A stretch of 64,000 nucleotides of DNA from positions 22,656 to 86,655 of the forward strand of contig VCJN01001591.1 of the NCBI GenBank assembly GCA_006384855.1, in the 5' to 3' direction. Below are positions 52,516 to 62,841 of this stretch, in pieces (positions within the stretch are counted from its first letter, which is position 1; each line of letters opens with the position of its first letter). Made by a program: the position numbers and the translations under genes. Below the pieces are notes generated by a model. That model saw nothing but the letters and a program-made list of their open reading frames with translations, was not told the origin of the DNA and made no database searches. The DNA comes from Tetraselmis striata. Lineage: Eukaryota; Chlorophyta; Chlorodendrophyceae; Chlorodendrales; Chlorodendraceae.

Positions 52516-54253
52516 TGGAGACGAACGAGGGAACCGACGATGGCGGGCAAGAGGAACCTATAGTCCAGCGTGCTGAGAGGGACCCCTACCCTGCTCCTTC
52601 TCGCCAAGCTCCTGGGCAATGGTGGGTCGTGCATCCGGAAAACCCCAACGACGACACTGCAGCTATGATGGCCGCCGCATTCGCGGCAGTGACGCAGGGT
52701 GTCGATGAGCCCATCACGCTCAAGCAGGCCCTGTCCGGACCGTTCAAGGAGCAATGGGCGCAAGCCGTAGAGTCAGAATTCAACTTGTTGGAGAAGCATG
52801 GCACGTGGGTGGTGTGCGAGTTACCAGAGGAGCGAACAGCCATTCCCAGCAAATGGGTATTCAAGGTCAAATACAACGCTGATGGCAGTATCGCGCGCTT
52901 CAAGGCCCGACTGGTTGTCCAAGGCTGCCGTCAACGACATGGCATCGACTATGCAGAGACTTTTGCACCGACCGTGAAGTTCACCACTATCCGAGTGTTG
53001 TTTGCGATTGCGGTACAATACGGTTGGAATATCCATCAGGTTGATGTCGACACGGCGTTCCTGTATGCTCCAGTGGAGGAGGAGATCTACATGAGGCCGC
53101 CGCCTGGCTATGAGCAGTACGATGCAAAAGGGCGGCCCATGGTCTTACGCTTGTTGAAGAGCATGTACGGGCTGAAGCAATCACCCCGAAATTGGCACAA
53201 CACCTTGCATAAGTTCTTGGTGTGCTACGGGTTTCAGCAGCTCAAGTCCGACCCTGGCGCGTACGTCTACTGGCAGGGTGGGCAGTTGATCTGCATCCTG
53301 GTGGTCTACGTGGACGACATGATCTTTGCCTTCAAGAACGCAGTATGGGCCGCGGATTTCAAGACGGCATTAGGCGCCCGCTTTGACATCAAGGACTTGG
53401 GCGTCTGTGCCTGAGCGCTAGGCATGGCGGTGGAGCGAGACTGGGACAATGCGACGCTGAAGGTGCATCAGGCCAAGTACATTGATGACATGGTGCACAA
53501 GTTCAACCTTGCTGACGCTTACGCTGTGAGCACCCCAGCGGAGGTTGGTGCCGATGTCCCCGGTAGCAACAAGCCGTTGGCTGCTGAGATGCCCTATCAG
53601 GCCCTTGTGAGCAGCATGCTGTACGCGATGGTGGCTACCCGCCCCGACATTGCCGAAGCTGTGAGCAAGTTGTGCAGGGTGATGGCCAAGCCTGAAGAGC
53701 GCCACTGGCAGGCTGCCAAGCGAGTCCTGCGATACCTGAAGGGTACCAAAACCCTGGGGCTGACCTTCAGTGGGGGCAAGGCTGACGGCCTAATGCACGG
53801 GTACTGCGACGCCGACTGGGCTGGAGACGTGGTGTCATGACGCTCCACCACTGGCTTCGTCTTCATACTTTGTGGAGCTGCAGTGAGTTGGAAGTCGCAG
53901 CTGCAGGCCACTGTGGCGCTGTCAACGGCGGAGGCGGAGTACATGGCGTTGTGTGCTGCTGTGTGCGAGGCGCTGTTCTTGCGCGAGCTGTGTTGTGCTC
54001 AGTCCAAGGCCACAGTGATCTTCGAGGACAACCAGAGCTGCATTGCGCTGACGCGCAACCCCATGACCCATCGTAAAACCCTGGTCACAGCAAGCACATC
54101 GCCATCAAGTACCACTTCACACGGGAGAAGGTGCTCAGCGGGGAGGTGGCAATTGAGTACTGCCCGACTGCACAGATGGTTGCGGATGCACTCACCAAGG
54201 CTCTGGGAAGGCTGAAGCACGCGGAGTTCGCCATGCAGATGTTGGGCGCGTGA
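52515..54253 (+). pseudogene. pol: Copia-D reverse transcriptase and RNase H
   Basis: An intact frame of 299 aa covers IPSKWVFKVKYNADGSIARF, DVDTAFLYAPVEEEIYMRPP, LLKSMYGLKQSPRNWHNTL and VVYVDDMIFAF (about 53310), and stops at TGA 53412-53414 (Trp codon in the other copies). A second stop lies at 53838-53840. In RNase H, TAEAEYMA (about 53928) is present. An 11-bp telomere-like insertion at 54072-54082 and a loss of 15 bp near 53990 follow. Confidence 0.92.
54072..54082. repeat. Single telomere-like unit in Copia-D RNase H
   Basis: CGTAAAACCCT lies between CCCATGACCCAT and GGTCACAGCAAGCAC. Copia-A (17601-17625) and Copia-B lack it. AAAACCCT is one reverse TTTTAGGG unit. Confidence 0.6.
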
Positions 54254-54274
54254 TGACTGCATGGCGAGTGGGGG

Positions 54275-54701
54275 TGTTGTTTGATACCAGTCTTGCAGGC
54301 GTTTGACCGGCTGTTTAAAGCCTTGACGCCTGCACACTCTCAGCAGTATCTGTAGACGGCGGAGCGATCGTACGGCTACGAGTACGAGGACGCCCGTGCG
54401 AGCACAATCAAGATTCCGGTACTGCTGAGTATCAATGGTGGGCGCCATGCAGTACTAGAATATACTGCAGGATATCGGCCGATGCAGCAGCGGATACTGT
54501 ATTGTACGGACATAGATAATGCCAATACTCAGGCTCGCACATATGCGTTAAGTACTGGAGAATACAGTCAGCGCGCGATGGCGTAAGGTGGCGGATGCGC
54601 TAATAGTTGGCGCGCGCACCATGGCGTGCGCGAGTATAAAGGCAGGGCGCGACCCGTTGTAACAAATAGTCGTTCTTTTCCCTCACGCCCATATTTCAAC
54701 A
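54275..54701 (+). repeat. 3' LTR of Copia-D, contracted to 427 bp
   Basis: TGTTGTTTGATACC to CATATTTCAACA. About 64 bp between the two internal CTACGAGTACGAG repeats are missing, leaving one repeat. This is a typical slippage or recombination loss. Confidence 0.92.
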
Positions 54702-55868
54702 CCCTTGCGGAGCTGTGGATGGAGAACCTCATGGGCTTCTTGAAGGCGGGCGCCAAGCGCGTGCTGCCGAGGAATGTCTGCGAGACCATGATGAGGGACC
54801 TCCTTTTCGCGCAGCAGATCAACCGCCTGAAGGCGCATCGCCTCTACCGGGAACCCAACCCCAACAAGAAGGTCTCCCCCCCCCTCCCCCCCCCCCCCCC
54901 CCCCCCGCCCGCCTCTTGCTACCTCCTCAGCCACGTGCACCCATACCCACCCACCCACACACACACACACATTCACACTCGCACTCACAGCGACCCATCC
55001 ACACACACAGGGGTACATGGCCCCAGACGACGCAGGCCCCGGCGCCGTGGAGACGCCCATCCGGTTGGTTGGGAGCGCATCCGCTGCGTGGGAGCACGCG
55101 GTGGACTTCAAGGACCATTTGGAGAAGCTGCTGGACGACGTCCGACGTACGGTGCAGGGCTCGCACTCGTATGCACCCATACTCGCGGGGTGGGGTGCGG
55201 TCCTGCCGGGCTGGAGCCCCAGCGGTGGCGCTGGGGGGCTCCTGGCCTACAAGGCGGCATCGCTTCGCAACGGCGACAAGCCCCGGCTACACCGGGGGGG
55301 GGGAAGACGGGGAGACGTCGAGAGACAACTCCTTCTTTGTGTACAAGATGTTGGAGCAATTCCCCAACGCCGACCCACCCCCCTACACCACCGAGGAGCT
55401 GGAGAGCGAGGAGGAGCTGCCATAAAACCTGCTGGCGGAGCGCGAAGACGCCAAGTACACCACCATGGTCGCGCGACCTCAACACTTCTACCTTGCCACG
55501 CCACCGCCCCCGCTAGGGGTTGACTCGGACGGCAGCCGTGGCAGCGCGCGCCCCATTCGGGCTGCATTGTGTACGGTGTGGACGCCGGAACGAGCCCACA
55601 CCGCCGTGGGCTTGGACTTGTGGAGAGTGCCGGGCGGCGGCGGTGGATCCAGCGGGGAGGAGGCCCTTGTCCTACTAGATGGTCCGGGCATCCGCAAGGT
55701 GGCTGTTCTCATGGCCCCTGCCGACATGTCCTCCGCGAAGGCTGCCGACTTGGGCGTCGACGCCGGGGAGCTGCTGGTGGCGGGGATCCACGCAAGGTCG
55801 CAAGACGGTGCGCGAGGGGGGGGGGGCAGCGGCTGTGGGATAGGCGGGGCAGCGGTTGCTACCAAGTG
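54702..55868 (+). pseudogene. T2 gene X: 3' part of the BED gene (large unrecognised protein)
   Basis: Exon a (to 54871): ELWMENLMGFLKAGAKRVLP and MMRDLLFAQQINRLKAHRLY, then donor GTCTCC with a poly-C run and a (CA)n tract. Exon b from 55011 after CACACACAG, in phase: GAVETPIRLVGSASAAWEHA and DHLEKLLDDVRRTVQ. Past a poly-G tract near 55300 the frame shifts to DNSFFVYKMLEQFPNADPPP and YTTEELESEEELP, then TAA (55423), and in the same frame NLLAEREDAKYTTMVARPQH and IRKVAVLMAPADMSSAKAAD. The last part (GGGGATCCCC) also survives in T1 at 11325, which proves that X belongs to the transposon. No DDE motif is identified. The 5' side is cut by Copia-D. Confidence 0.6.
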
Positions 55869-56009
55869 AGGCTTAGCATCGTTTGCAGTAGCAACGCAGC
55901 CTTTCCGGTTGCATAGTAGTGGGACGCCGCCTGGATGTAACCCAGCAGTACGCGCAAAGTGCAAGTGTTACACGCCCGTGAGCCCCACCCGATAACATTG
56001 CGCCCGACC
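55869..56009. other. T2 spacer between genes X and Z
   Basis: Convergent gene ends. Matches T1 11115-11290 inverted (TAACCCAGCAGTACGCGCAA). No feature seen. Confidence 0.6.
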
Positions 56010-57020
56010 TCACTGACGGCATGTCTCGCTCTCCTTCGTCTCCTGGGCCGTCCGCCGCCTCACCCTGCGCACCCTACCAGCCGCGCGTGCCTTCTCGGAA
56101 GCCTCAGACACGGCGGCGCGAGTCGCGTCGTGGAACGCGTCCCTGGCATGGCGGAACTCCGCCCTCACCGCGGCCGTGGTCGGGCAGGGGACTGCCCGCT
56201 GATGGGTCGCCATGCATGGGTACTTGGGGCCGCACAAAGCCGGGGTGCCGTCGCAGCAACACTCCCAGTCCGTCCGTCGGCCGCAGTACACGCATGACGG
56301 GCGTCCGGCCAGGACACGCACATGATAGTGCATGTGGCCGCCTCCCGCCACTGCTCGTAGTGCTCCGGTCAACATGGCGACGAGCAAGTCGGCATGTCCC
56401 GCAGGTGGCTGCGGGGCGGGTGGCGCGAGCGCAGCCTCGCTCGCCTCGACAACCCCCTCATCCCTATCAGTCGCCTCTACCACGGCCTCCTCCGCCTCCT
56501 GACGCGGCGCACCAGGCGCATCGTCGTCGCCTGGCAGGGCGTCCCCCCCCGCAACGGCGCCGTCGGCGGTGGCCGACGCCGTCGTGGCGGGGTGCTGTAA
56601 GGAGGTGGCCCTAGACATAGGTGGGGCCGGCACCGCCATGTGTTGCTCCACATGCGGTGCGGTTGCGGTTGCGGTGCGGTTCCTGACGCGACAGCTCCGT
56701 CGCACAGGTACCGGCACCGGCACCCCACGCCTGCTGCGCTTACCACCAACCGGCATGTTTCCTTTGGGAGGCGGTTCATCCGCGTCGGAGGTGAGCGGCG
56801 GTGCCGGTGTGGGTGTGGATACTGCGCGCCCATTAGGGCTCCCGCCGCCCGCCGCGCCGCCGACCCACGCCGCGGCGTGTGCTGCGCCCCGCATAGTCGC
56901 CTCGAATATATTGTACATGACGCGGGGAGGGGGGGGGGGGGTCGTGCGTTTCGTATATCGGCGGAACGGCGTGCGAAGCTGCGGCTGGCGTATTGTTACT
57001 GTGCGTGCATGCGTGCGCAA
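56010..57020 (-). CDS. T2 gene Z: cysteine-rich basic protein
   Basis: The open frame gives 336 aa from 57020, but the start is likely the ATG at 56918 (MYNIFEATMRGAAH, 302 aa), because a poly-C tract just upstream looks like intron or 5' UTR. Basic stretch SRRGVPVPVPVRRSCRVRNR; long Ala/Asp/Glu linker; short helix GHADLLVAMLTGALRAV; then a Cys cluster, CVYCGRRTDWECCCDGTPALC with CMATHQ about 8 residues on; and a basic C-terminal helix. The Cys/His pattern is compatible with two zinc sites and recalls the piggyBac C-terminal domain. It is intact here and frameshifted in T1. DNA or chromatin binding is likely but unproven. Confidence 0.65.
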   Translation of the reverse strand: MRTHARTVTIRQPQLRTPFRRYTKRTTPPPPPRVMYNIFEATMRGAAHAAAWVGGAAGGGSPNGRAVSTPTPAPPLTSDADEPPPKGNMPVGGKRSRRGVPVPVPVRRSCRVRNRTATATAPHVEQHMAVPAPPMSRATSLQHPATTASATADGAVAGGDALPGDDDAPGAPRQEAEEAVVEATDRDEGVVEASEAALAPPAPQPPAGHADLLVAMLTGALRAVAGGGHMHYHVRVLAGRPSCVYCGRRTDWECCCDGTPALCGPKYPCMATHQRAVPCPTTAAVRAEFRHARDAFHDATRAAVSEASEKARAAGRVRRVRRRTAQETKESETCRQ

Positions 57021-57539
57021 CCCGGCGGCAGCAAGCGCCGGACTCGGCGTGTGCCGGCGGCAGAGCTACGAAGCCATGGACACGGTACGGGATGCCAAGT
57101 TTGGCTAAGCAACTGCCGAGGCTGGCGGCTTAACCCCCATGTCCGGCGGTTGAGGGACGGAAAGTGCGTAGAAGTTGATCGGCAAAGCGGGCATATAAGC
57201 CTGGCTGTGCTAGGTTCCTATTAAGTAATGGCGGTTTGTGCTAAGTAATTCGTAGGGGTGGACCATGCAGCGCAGGTAGGGGGCGGTATAAATGAGGCCG
57301 GGCATATATACTGCTCCACGAAACGACACTGTCGCACGTGTAGTTGAATAGCCCCCCCCCCCCCCCCCCCCCCCACCCCACCCCCCGCCGGGTCGGCCCG
57401 CCGACCCGCCACGGCATGTAATATCTGTCATGCATCGCCGGGGTATGTGTGAGTGGATGCCCCGCCGCCACATTCCCCCCCCTCCCCCCCCCCCATTTAC
57501 ACTTGTGCGCTAATTAATTTTGGGCTGGTTTCGGAGCAG
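57021..57539. other. T2 spacer with poly-C tracts
   Basis: Inverse of T1 9601-10100. Poly-C runs at about 57353-57375 and 57475-57493. No gene seen. Confidence 0.6.
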
Positions 57540-58960
57540 TACATGTACGTCTGTATATACATACAATGGAACGTAGAACTTGCGCGGATAGAGGCGGGGC
57601 TTGCGGAGTGCATTGGGGGTGCGTAGAGTAGTAGCGTGTTGGTGAGATTCGGGGTGCATCGGACGCCGGATGCCCACCCACCCGGCGTAAAAGACGCGTA
57701 ATATTCACAATATATTAACACACAAATGTGTGAAAACCGGACATTCCGTGCCGGATGGATGGGAATGCGGCATCTGATGCAGCAAAAACCCCAGGGACAC
57801 TCTATTCTATGCACCGCCAATCAATGCACTCCGCCAGCACCGCCTCATTCTCTGTCGATTTCGAGAACGCCTTCACATTGTCCACCGCTAATTGCAATTG
57901 CCACCGTGTAATGTTGTCACTTTGTGCGCACACAACAACACTTATTTACTACCGGTTCCGACGCGGATGGAGGCGGGGCTGGCGGAGTGTACTGGCGGTG
58001 CACAGACTAGTGTGCTGCAAATAATTGGGGTGCATCGGACGCCGGATGCCCACCCACCCGGCGTAAAAGACGCGTAATATTCACAATATATTAACACACA
58101 AATGTGTGAAAACCGGACATTCCGTGCCGGATAGATGGGAATACGGCGTCTGATGCAGCCAAAAACCCCAGGGACACTCTATTATATGCACCGCCCATCA
58201 CTCCGCCAGCACCGCCTCATTCTCTGTCGATTTTGAGAACGCCTTCACATTGTCCACCGCTAATTGCAATTGCCACCGTGTAATGTTGTCACTTTGTGCG
58301 CACACAACAACACTTACTACCGGTTCCGACGCGGATGGACGCGGGGCTTGCGGAGTGCACTGGCGGTGCACAGACTAGTGTGCTGCAAATAATTGGGGTG
58401 CATCGGACGCCGGACGCCCACCCACCCGGCGTAAAAGACGCGTAATATTCACAATATATTAACACACAAATGTGTGAAAACCGGACATTCCGTGCCGGAT
58501 GGATGGGAATACGGCGTCCGATGCAGCCAAAAACCCCAGGGACACTCTATTCTATGCACCGCCTATGCACTCCGCCAGCACCGCCTCATTCTCTGTCGAT
58601 TTTGAGAACGCCTTCACATTGTCCACCGCTAATTGCAATTGCCACCGTGTAATGTTGTCACTTTGTGCGCACACAACAACACTTACTACCGGTTCCGACG
58701 CGGATGGAGGCGGGGCTTGCGGAGTGCACTGGCGGCGCACAGACTAGTGTGCTGCAAATAATTGGGGTGCATCGGACGCCGGACGCCCACCCACCCGGCG
58801 TAAAAGACGCGTAATATTCACATTATATTAACACACAAATGTGTGAAAACCGGACATTCCGTGCCGGATGGATGGGAATACGGCGTCTGATGCAGCCAAA
58901 ACCCCAGGGACACGCTATTCTATGCACCCATATATTATGGTATGCATACCGCCAATGCAC
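57540..58960. repeat. Tandem ~370-bp repeats inside T2
   Basis: The landmark CCGGACATTCCGTGCCGG occurs at about 57736, 58113, 58480 and 58851. It is the same unit as T1 8340-9600 in reverse, with one more landmark. Spacing is about 367-377 bp. It lies between gene Z and the 3' end of the ULP1 gene. Confidence 0.88.
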
Positions 58961-59403
58961 TCCATCCGTAACTCCCCCCCGCCTCATTCCCAGTAGTACG
59001 TGCTTGTGCACACGCACGGAATGCTTGCACTGCTCCGAAACCACTGTCACATACCCCGCTCATTGGGTACCGATTGCGGCGCCTGCACGGCTAGATATTT
59101 GTTTACATAAACCCGGGGGGGGGGGGGGCGGGGGGGGGGGGGGGGGGGGGCACAGCAGTGTCCCGCTACTCAACCTGCATTGGATTAGGGCGGCGATTGC
59201 AAACAAGACGAGGAGGCGCGCATGAACTGCTCCGAAACCACGCGATGTGGCCGGTGACCTCCATATCCAATAGCAAGTAATAAGGACAGGACCCCCCCCC
59301 CCCCGCCATTGTGGAGGAAGTGCATGAGTACAACAGGAGGATGACGTGATCCATTGTCGCTTATTTACAGGCACGGGCGGTGCTGCCAGACCCGATCGTC
59401 TGT
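58961..59403. other. Spacer downstream of the ULP1 gene
   Basis: Contains poly-G/C tracts (59115-59150 and 59291-59302). The GCACGGGCGGTGCTGCCAGA segment near 59373 is shared with T1 8310-8330 and marks the right border of the ULP1 deletion in T1. No gene seen. Confidence 0.5.
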
Positions 59404-62400
59404 CTACGGCGGGATGGAGGCGGCAGCGGCAGCGGCAGGAGCCGCAGCCTCAACAACAAGCCGCAGCTCCTTCGCTCTGGCATGGATGCTGGCGTAGTCC
59501 TCGTCACTGTACAAATGGTTTGGCAACACAGCATGTTCCCCAAAGTGGGCCACATACTGCGCCGCCAACTCGTGGTTGCGTTTCTCCGCAGCATCACTGC
59601 GGGGGGTGATGTGTGGGTACAGTGCCTCATTGTAGGCTGCCAGGAACGGCGTGTACTGGGTAGGGTCGTCCGCACGGCCGCAGCCAGGCAGTCCCAGAAG
59701 GTGCCCCTGCCCGTACAAGCGGACATTGCCACGCCCCTGACACTTGAGGCAGGGGTTACCGCCGGGCTGGTCAACTGGGGCGCCCGCGGGCCCGCGGTGC
59801 GTCGTGTCCGACCCAAACATGTACCCATGGTATTGTTCCATGTAGGGCTTGTTCTCCTCGGGGACACCCATGCCACGCTCCAAGTCCTCCAGGGGCTGCA
59901 TCAAGTTCTTGTGGCTCGTGATGAAGTTGGCAGCTCCCGGATCTGTCTCTGCCAGCGTCCTCTCCGTGAGGCGGTGATTCTCGTAGCCCTTTTCATGTCA
60001 ACACATGGATGGCACTCAGTCCCCGCCCCCGCCCCCGCTACCGCCACCGGCGTGGGGGGGGGGGGGGGGGGGGGGGCGGCGCACCCGGTACCGAATGTGC
60101 TTCACGGCAGCTGTGAAGCTCACTTCTGGCCCGCGGTACACCTCAGTGGGGCGGCAGTGGCACGTGCATGCAAGGATGGCCTGCAGATTTGGAGCCTGCC
60201 CATCAATGTGGGTGATCTGAGCGGGGGCATTCGCCGGGGTGAACAGCAACGCGATCACCGGCCACGACCAAAACCCTGGTGCTAGCTCGCCGGCCTTCTC
60301 GGCACCAGCCACAAAAGCGCGCCGCAATTCCAGCAAGGCGGGAAACAAGGCCTTCCTGCAAGGCACACGCTCAGAATAAGCGACGCACGGGTCAGGGGTT
60401 GAAGGGAGCGGGGGGGGGGGGGGGGGGGGGGAGGCACCTCTTCATCTGATTCGGCCTTTTGCCGACCAAGGTCTCTGGCGCACTCCTTGCCCAATGCCAC
60501 AGCTTCCACGGGTCGACTTTGCCCTCCTTTTCACCGACGTACGGCATCACCTGCGTGTGCTCCGCAATGTCCAACATGTCTTCCGGGGGCAGGATGACCT
60601 GTCGGTGTCAGGGGCACACACACGTCAAGCCAAGGCGGGCATCGGCAGCCGCAAGGCATCATGTTTATAGGGGGGGGGGGGGGGGGGGGTTGCACCTGGA
60701 TGCGCCCGCCCTGAATGCCAAAGCCCATTTCGCTCCATTGCTTGCTTGACATGTCGACCAGACACTCCATCACCATCTCCAGCAAGGTCTTCTGGGCGTC
60801 ACTCAGGTCCAACTTAAACGGCGTGGACTGGCCCGATTGCAACTGCTTGTTGCCGATGAAACGCGCCCGCAGGGCTTGGCTGGGAGATATCAGCTCCATT
60901 GGGGTGCCGCCTTCATGCACGCTCGAAGAACCTCCCGCTCCTTTCAGCCTCTTAGTAGACTTGCGCCACTTAACAGCTTCAACCGCCACGCACCGTTTGC
61001 ACTTCGAGGTACGCCGATTGCCGCCAGCGGTATTGAACGCGGCCGCTGCAAAGAACACACCATCTGGAGCATGGAGGACGCCCGTGCATCCCTTCAGGCG
61101 AACCTCATCTACCCGCCTCACCGCACGCTCCGGTGCTTTCCCCGCGGCCGCCTCCTGCTGGATGAGGCTTGACGGGTCCCGGTTCAGGACTGTTTCCACT
61201 AGCGCCACTGTCGCCCCCATGGAGACAGACTTCCAGCCTCGCACCTGCGGGTTGCATGGCCCACGCACGCGCTCACCCCCCACTGTGCGTCAGCGCTGCA
61301 TGCTACTTGCCAAGTGCTGTATGCCAAGAGGTAGGGGCGGGGGGGCGGACCTGGGCAATGCGCCTTGCAGCCCAGGGCGTAAACGGTCGCAGGCCATCCT
61401 CGGGCTTGCCCACCCGCGCACACAAGTCCATGGGGACGATGTCCGTGTCAGTAGGAGCTTGGATGACGCCGTCCTGGGCACTCCGTTGCTGCACAACGTT
61501 GTTGCGAAAGCTTTCCAGGGCTTCCGTGCTGAATTCTCTGCACGTCCCCGCCCTCAACAGTGCAGCGCGACGCTCGTCCTCGGGCTTCAACTTCAGCAAG
61601 CAGTAGATGAAGAACAGCACCCGCCACCCGCAGGTCCAAATGTCTTCTTGTCGCTGGTCCACCGCCACGGGGATAGTGCGAGCCTCCGCCTCCGGTACTC
61701 TCAGGAGGTGTGTCACGTTCTCCCAGCACAAGCCGGCAGGCACCCCCGGATCAGGCGACTTCATCATCCGGGTCACGAACTCACGGAACATGGACATGAT
61801 CAGCTTGTGCTGCGACTTGGTTTCTTTCATCATCGAGTCGAAGACTAGGGGCTCGGTTTCCGCAGCGTCCACCACCAAGGCAGTGAGGTGGACGGAGACA
61901 CAGACCGGAATCACGAAGGTGCGCACGTCCGATAAGGGCTGGGCCGCCGGGGGAGGGTTCTGGAAGCAACTGGCCCGCCGGAAGGATGCCTGCTGTGCTC
62001 GCACGTCCATCTCCCACTGCCCAATGCTATCGCCCTCTCCCAACAACTTCCTGCGCAGATAGGCCTCGTTCCCGGACACCATGCTCAGAACCACGACGTT
62101 TGTACTCCCTTCCGCTCCGCCGCGTCCTTCGCTGAACCCAACCAGGTCTCGTGCGATGTGCGACAACAAACCCACCTCTAGCAGCCCGGGAGCGTTCAGT
62201 TCCGAGTCTGACGTCGGGGCCACATTAGGGAACTTTCCCAGCAAGGCCTTCGCGGCGTCTTCTCCGAGAAGCCTCCACAGCTCCAGGCGTACGGGGTCAT
62301 AGGTACCACCATCATGTAGCCACCGCTCGAGGTAGGCTTGCAACCTCGTCGTCGCATCTTCCTCAGCGAGGAGCTCGGGGGAATTAACACTGTTTGACAT
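59404..62400 (-). CDS. T2 ULP1-like (C48) cysteine peptidase, five exons, 871 aa
   Basis: Start ATG at 62400 (MSNSVNSPELLAEED). Exons 62400-61351, 61244-60696, 60598-60438, 60355-60085 and 59988-59404 are joined by GT-AG introns with phases that fit and give one frame to the stop. A ULP1-type fold is indicated by VSVHLTALVVD (H171), LVFDSM (D188) and QEDIWTCGWRVLFFIYCLL (Q251 and C257). The Gln-x5-Cys spacing is that of Ulp1/SENP proteases, which cut SUMO or related tags. The C-terminal 500 residues are unrecognised and contain CTCHC and CLKC...C clusters. ULP1-like genes are known passengers of CACTA and MULE transposons. No stop or frameshift is seen, so it may be active. Absent from T1. 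Confidence 0.82.
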
Positions 62401-62841
62401 GGCGGCAGGTTTATGGGGGGGGGGGGGGGGTCTTGGGTGCCCACGCACGGGGATTTGCGGCGCTGGGTGGAGCGGCGGACACTCACCCGTTCCGCCTCTA
62501 CATGTCGTGCACACCGCTGCTGCACGCCGCTGCCGCACACCGGTGCGCATATTCGTCGCTCACATATACACGCGCGCCCTACCGCATATATTATCCCGGA
62601 TTCACTCGGTGAAACCACGTATTCAAAACGCCGTGCTGCTTCAACAATATACACTGCGAAATTACCCCGACACAATGCCGCACAGACTAGCCCTTCACAA
62701 TACATGCATACCAGTAGTAGAGGCGCGCTGCTCCTCGCCTCCGCTGTGTCGTTGACTGCCCCGGAAGGCGGTCGTCGACTGGGTGTTAGTTTCTCCACCT
62801 CCCCCCCCCCCCCCCCCCCCGCTTTCACCGCTCACAGCGCC
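62401..62841. promoter_or_regulatory. Divergent promoter region of ULP1 gene and gene L
   Basis: 440 bp between two start codons pointing apart. Poly-G at 62415-62430, ATATACACGCG and CGCATATATTATCCCGGATT near 62565-62600 as TATA-like sequences, poly-C at 62801-62820. T1 keeps the gene L side (8000-8200) but has lost the ULP1 side. Confidence 0.5.

Larger units (their letters stand above)
49787..54701 (+). mobile_element. Copia-D, 5' truncated, inserted in T2
   Basis: Begins inside the leader (GACGGCCTCGTCGAG, duplicated at 49784 and 49801) with no 5' LTR. It contains gag, a pol lacking the protease region, and a 3' LTR at 54275-54701. No TSD can be checked because the 5' end is missing. Otherwise it is the best preserved coding copy of the family, with few frameshifts. 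Confidence 0.9.

Noticed and set aside
54702..55868. Gene X as a host gene hit by Copia-D
   Set aside because: Its 3' end also survives inside T1 near 11325, so it belongs to the T transposon.
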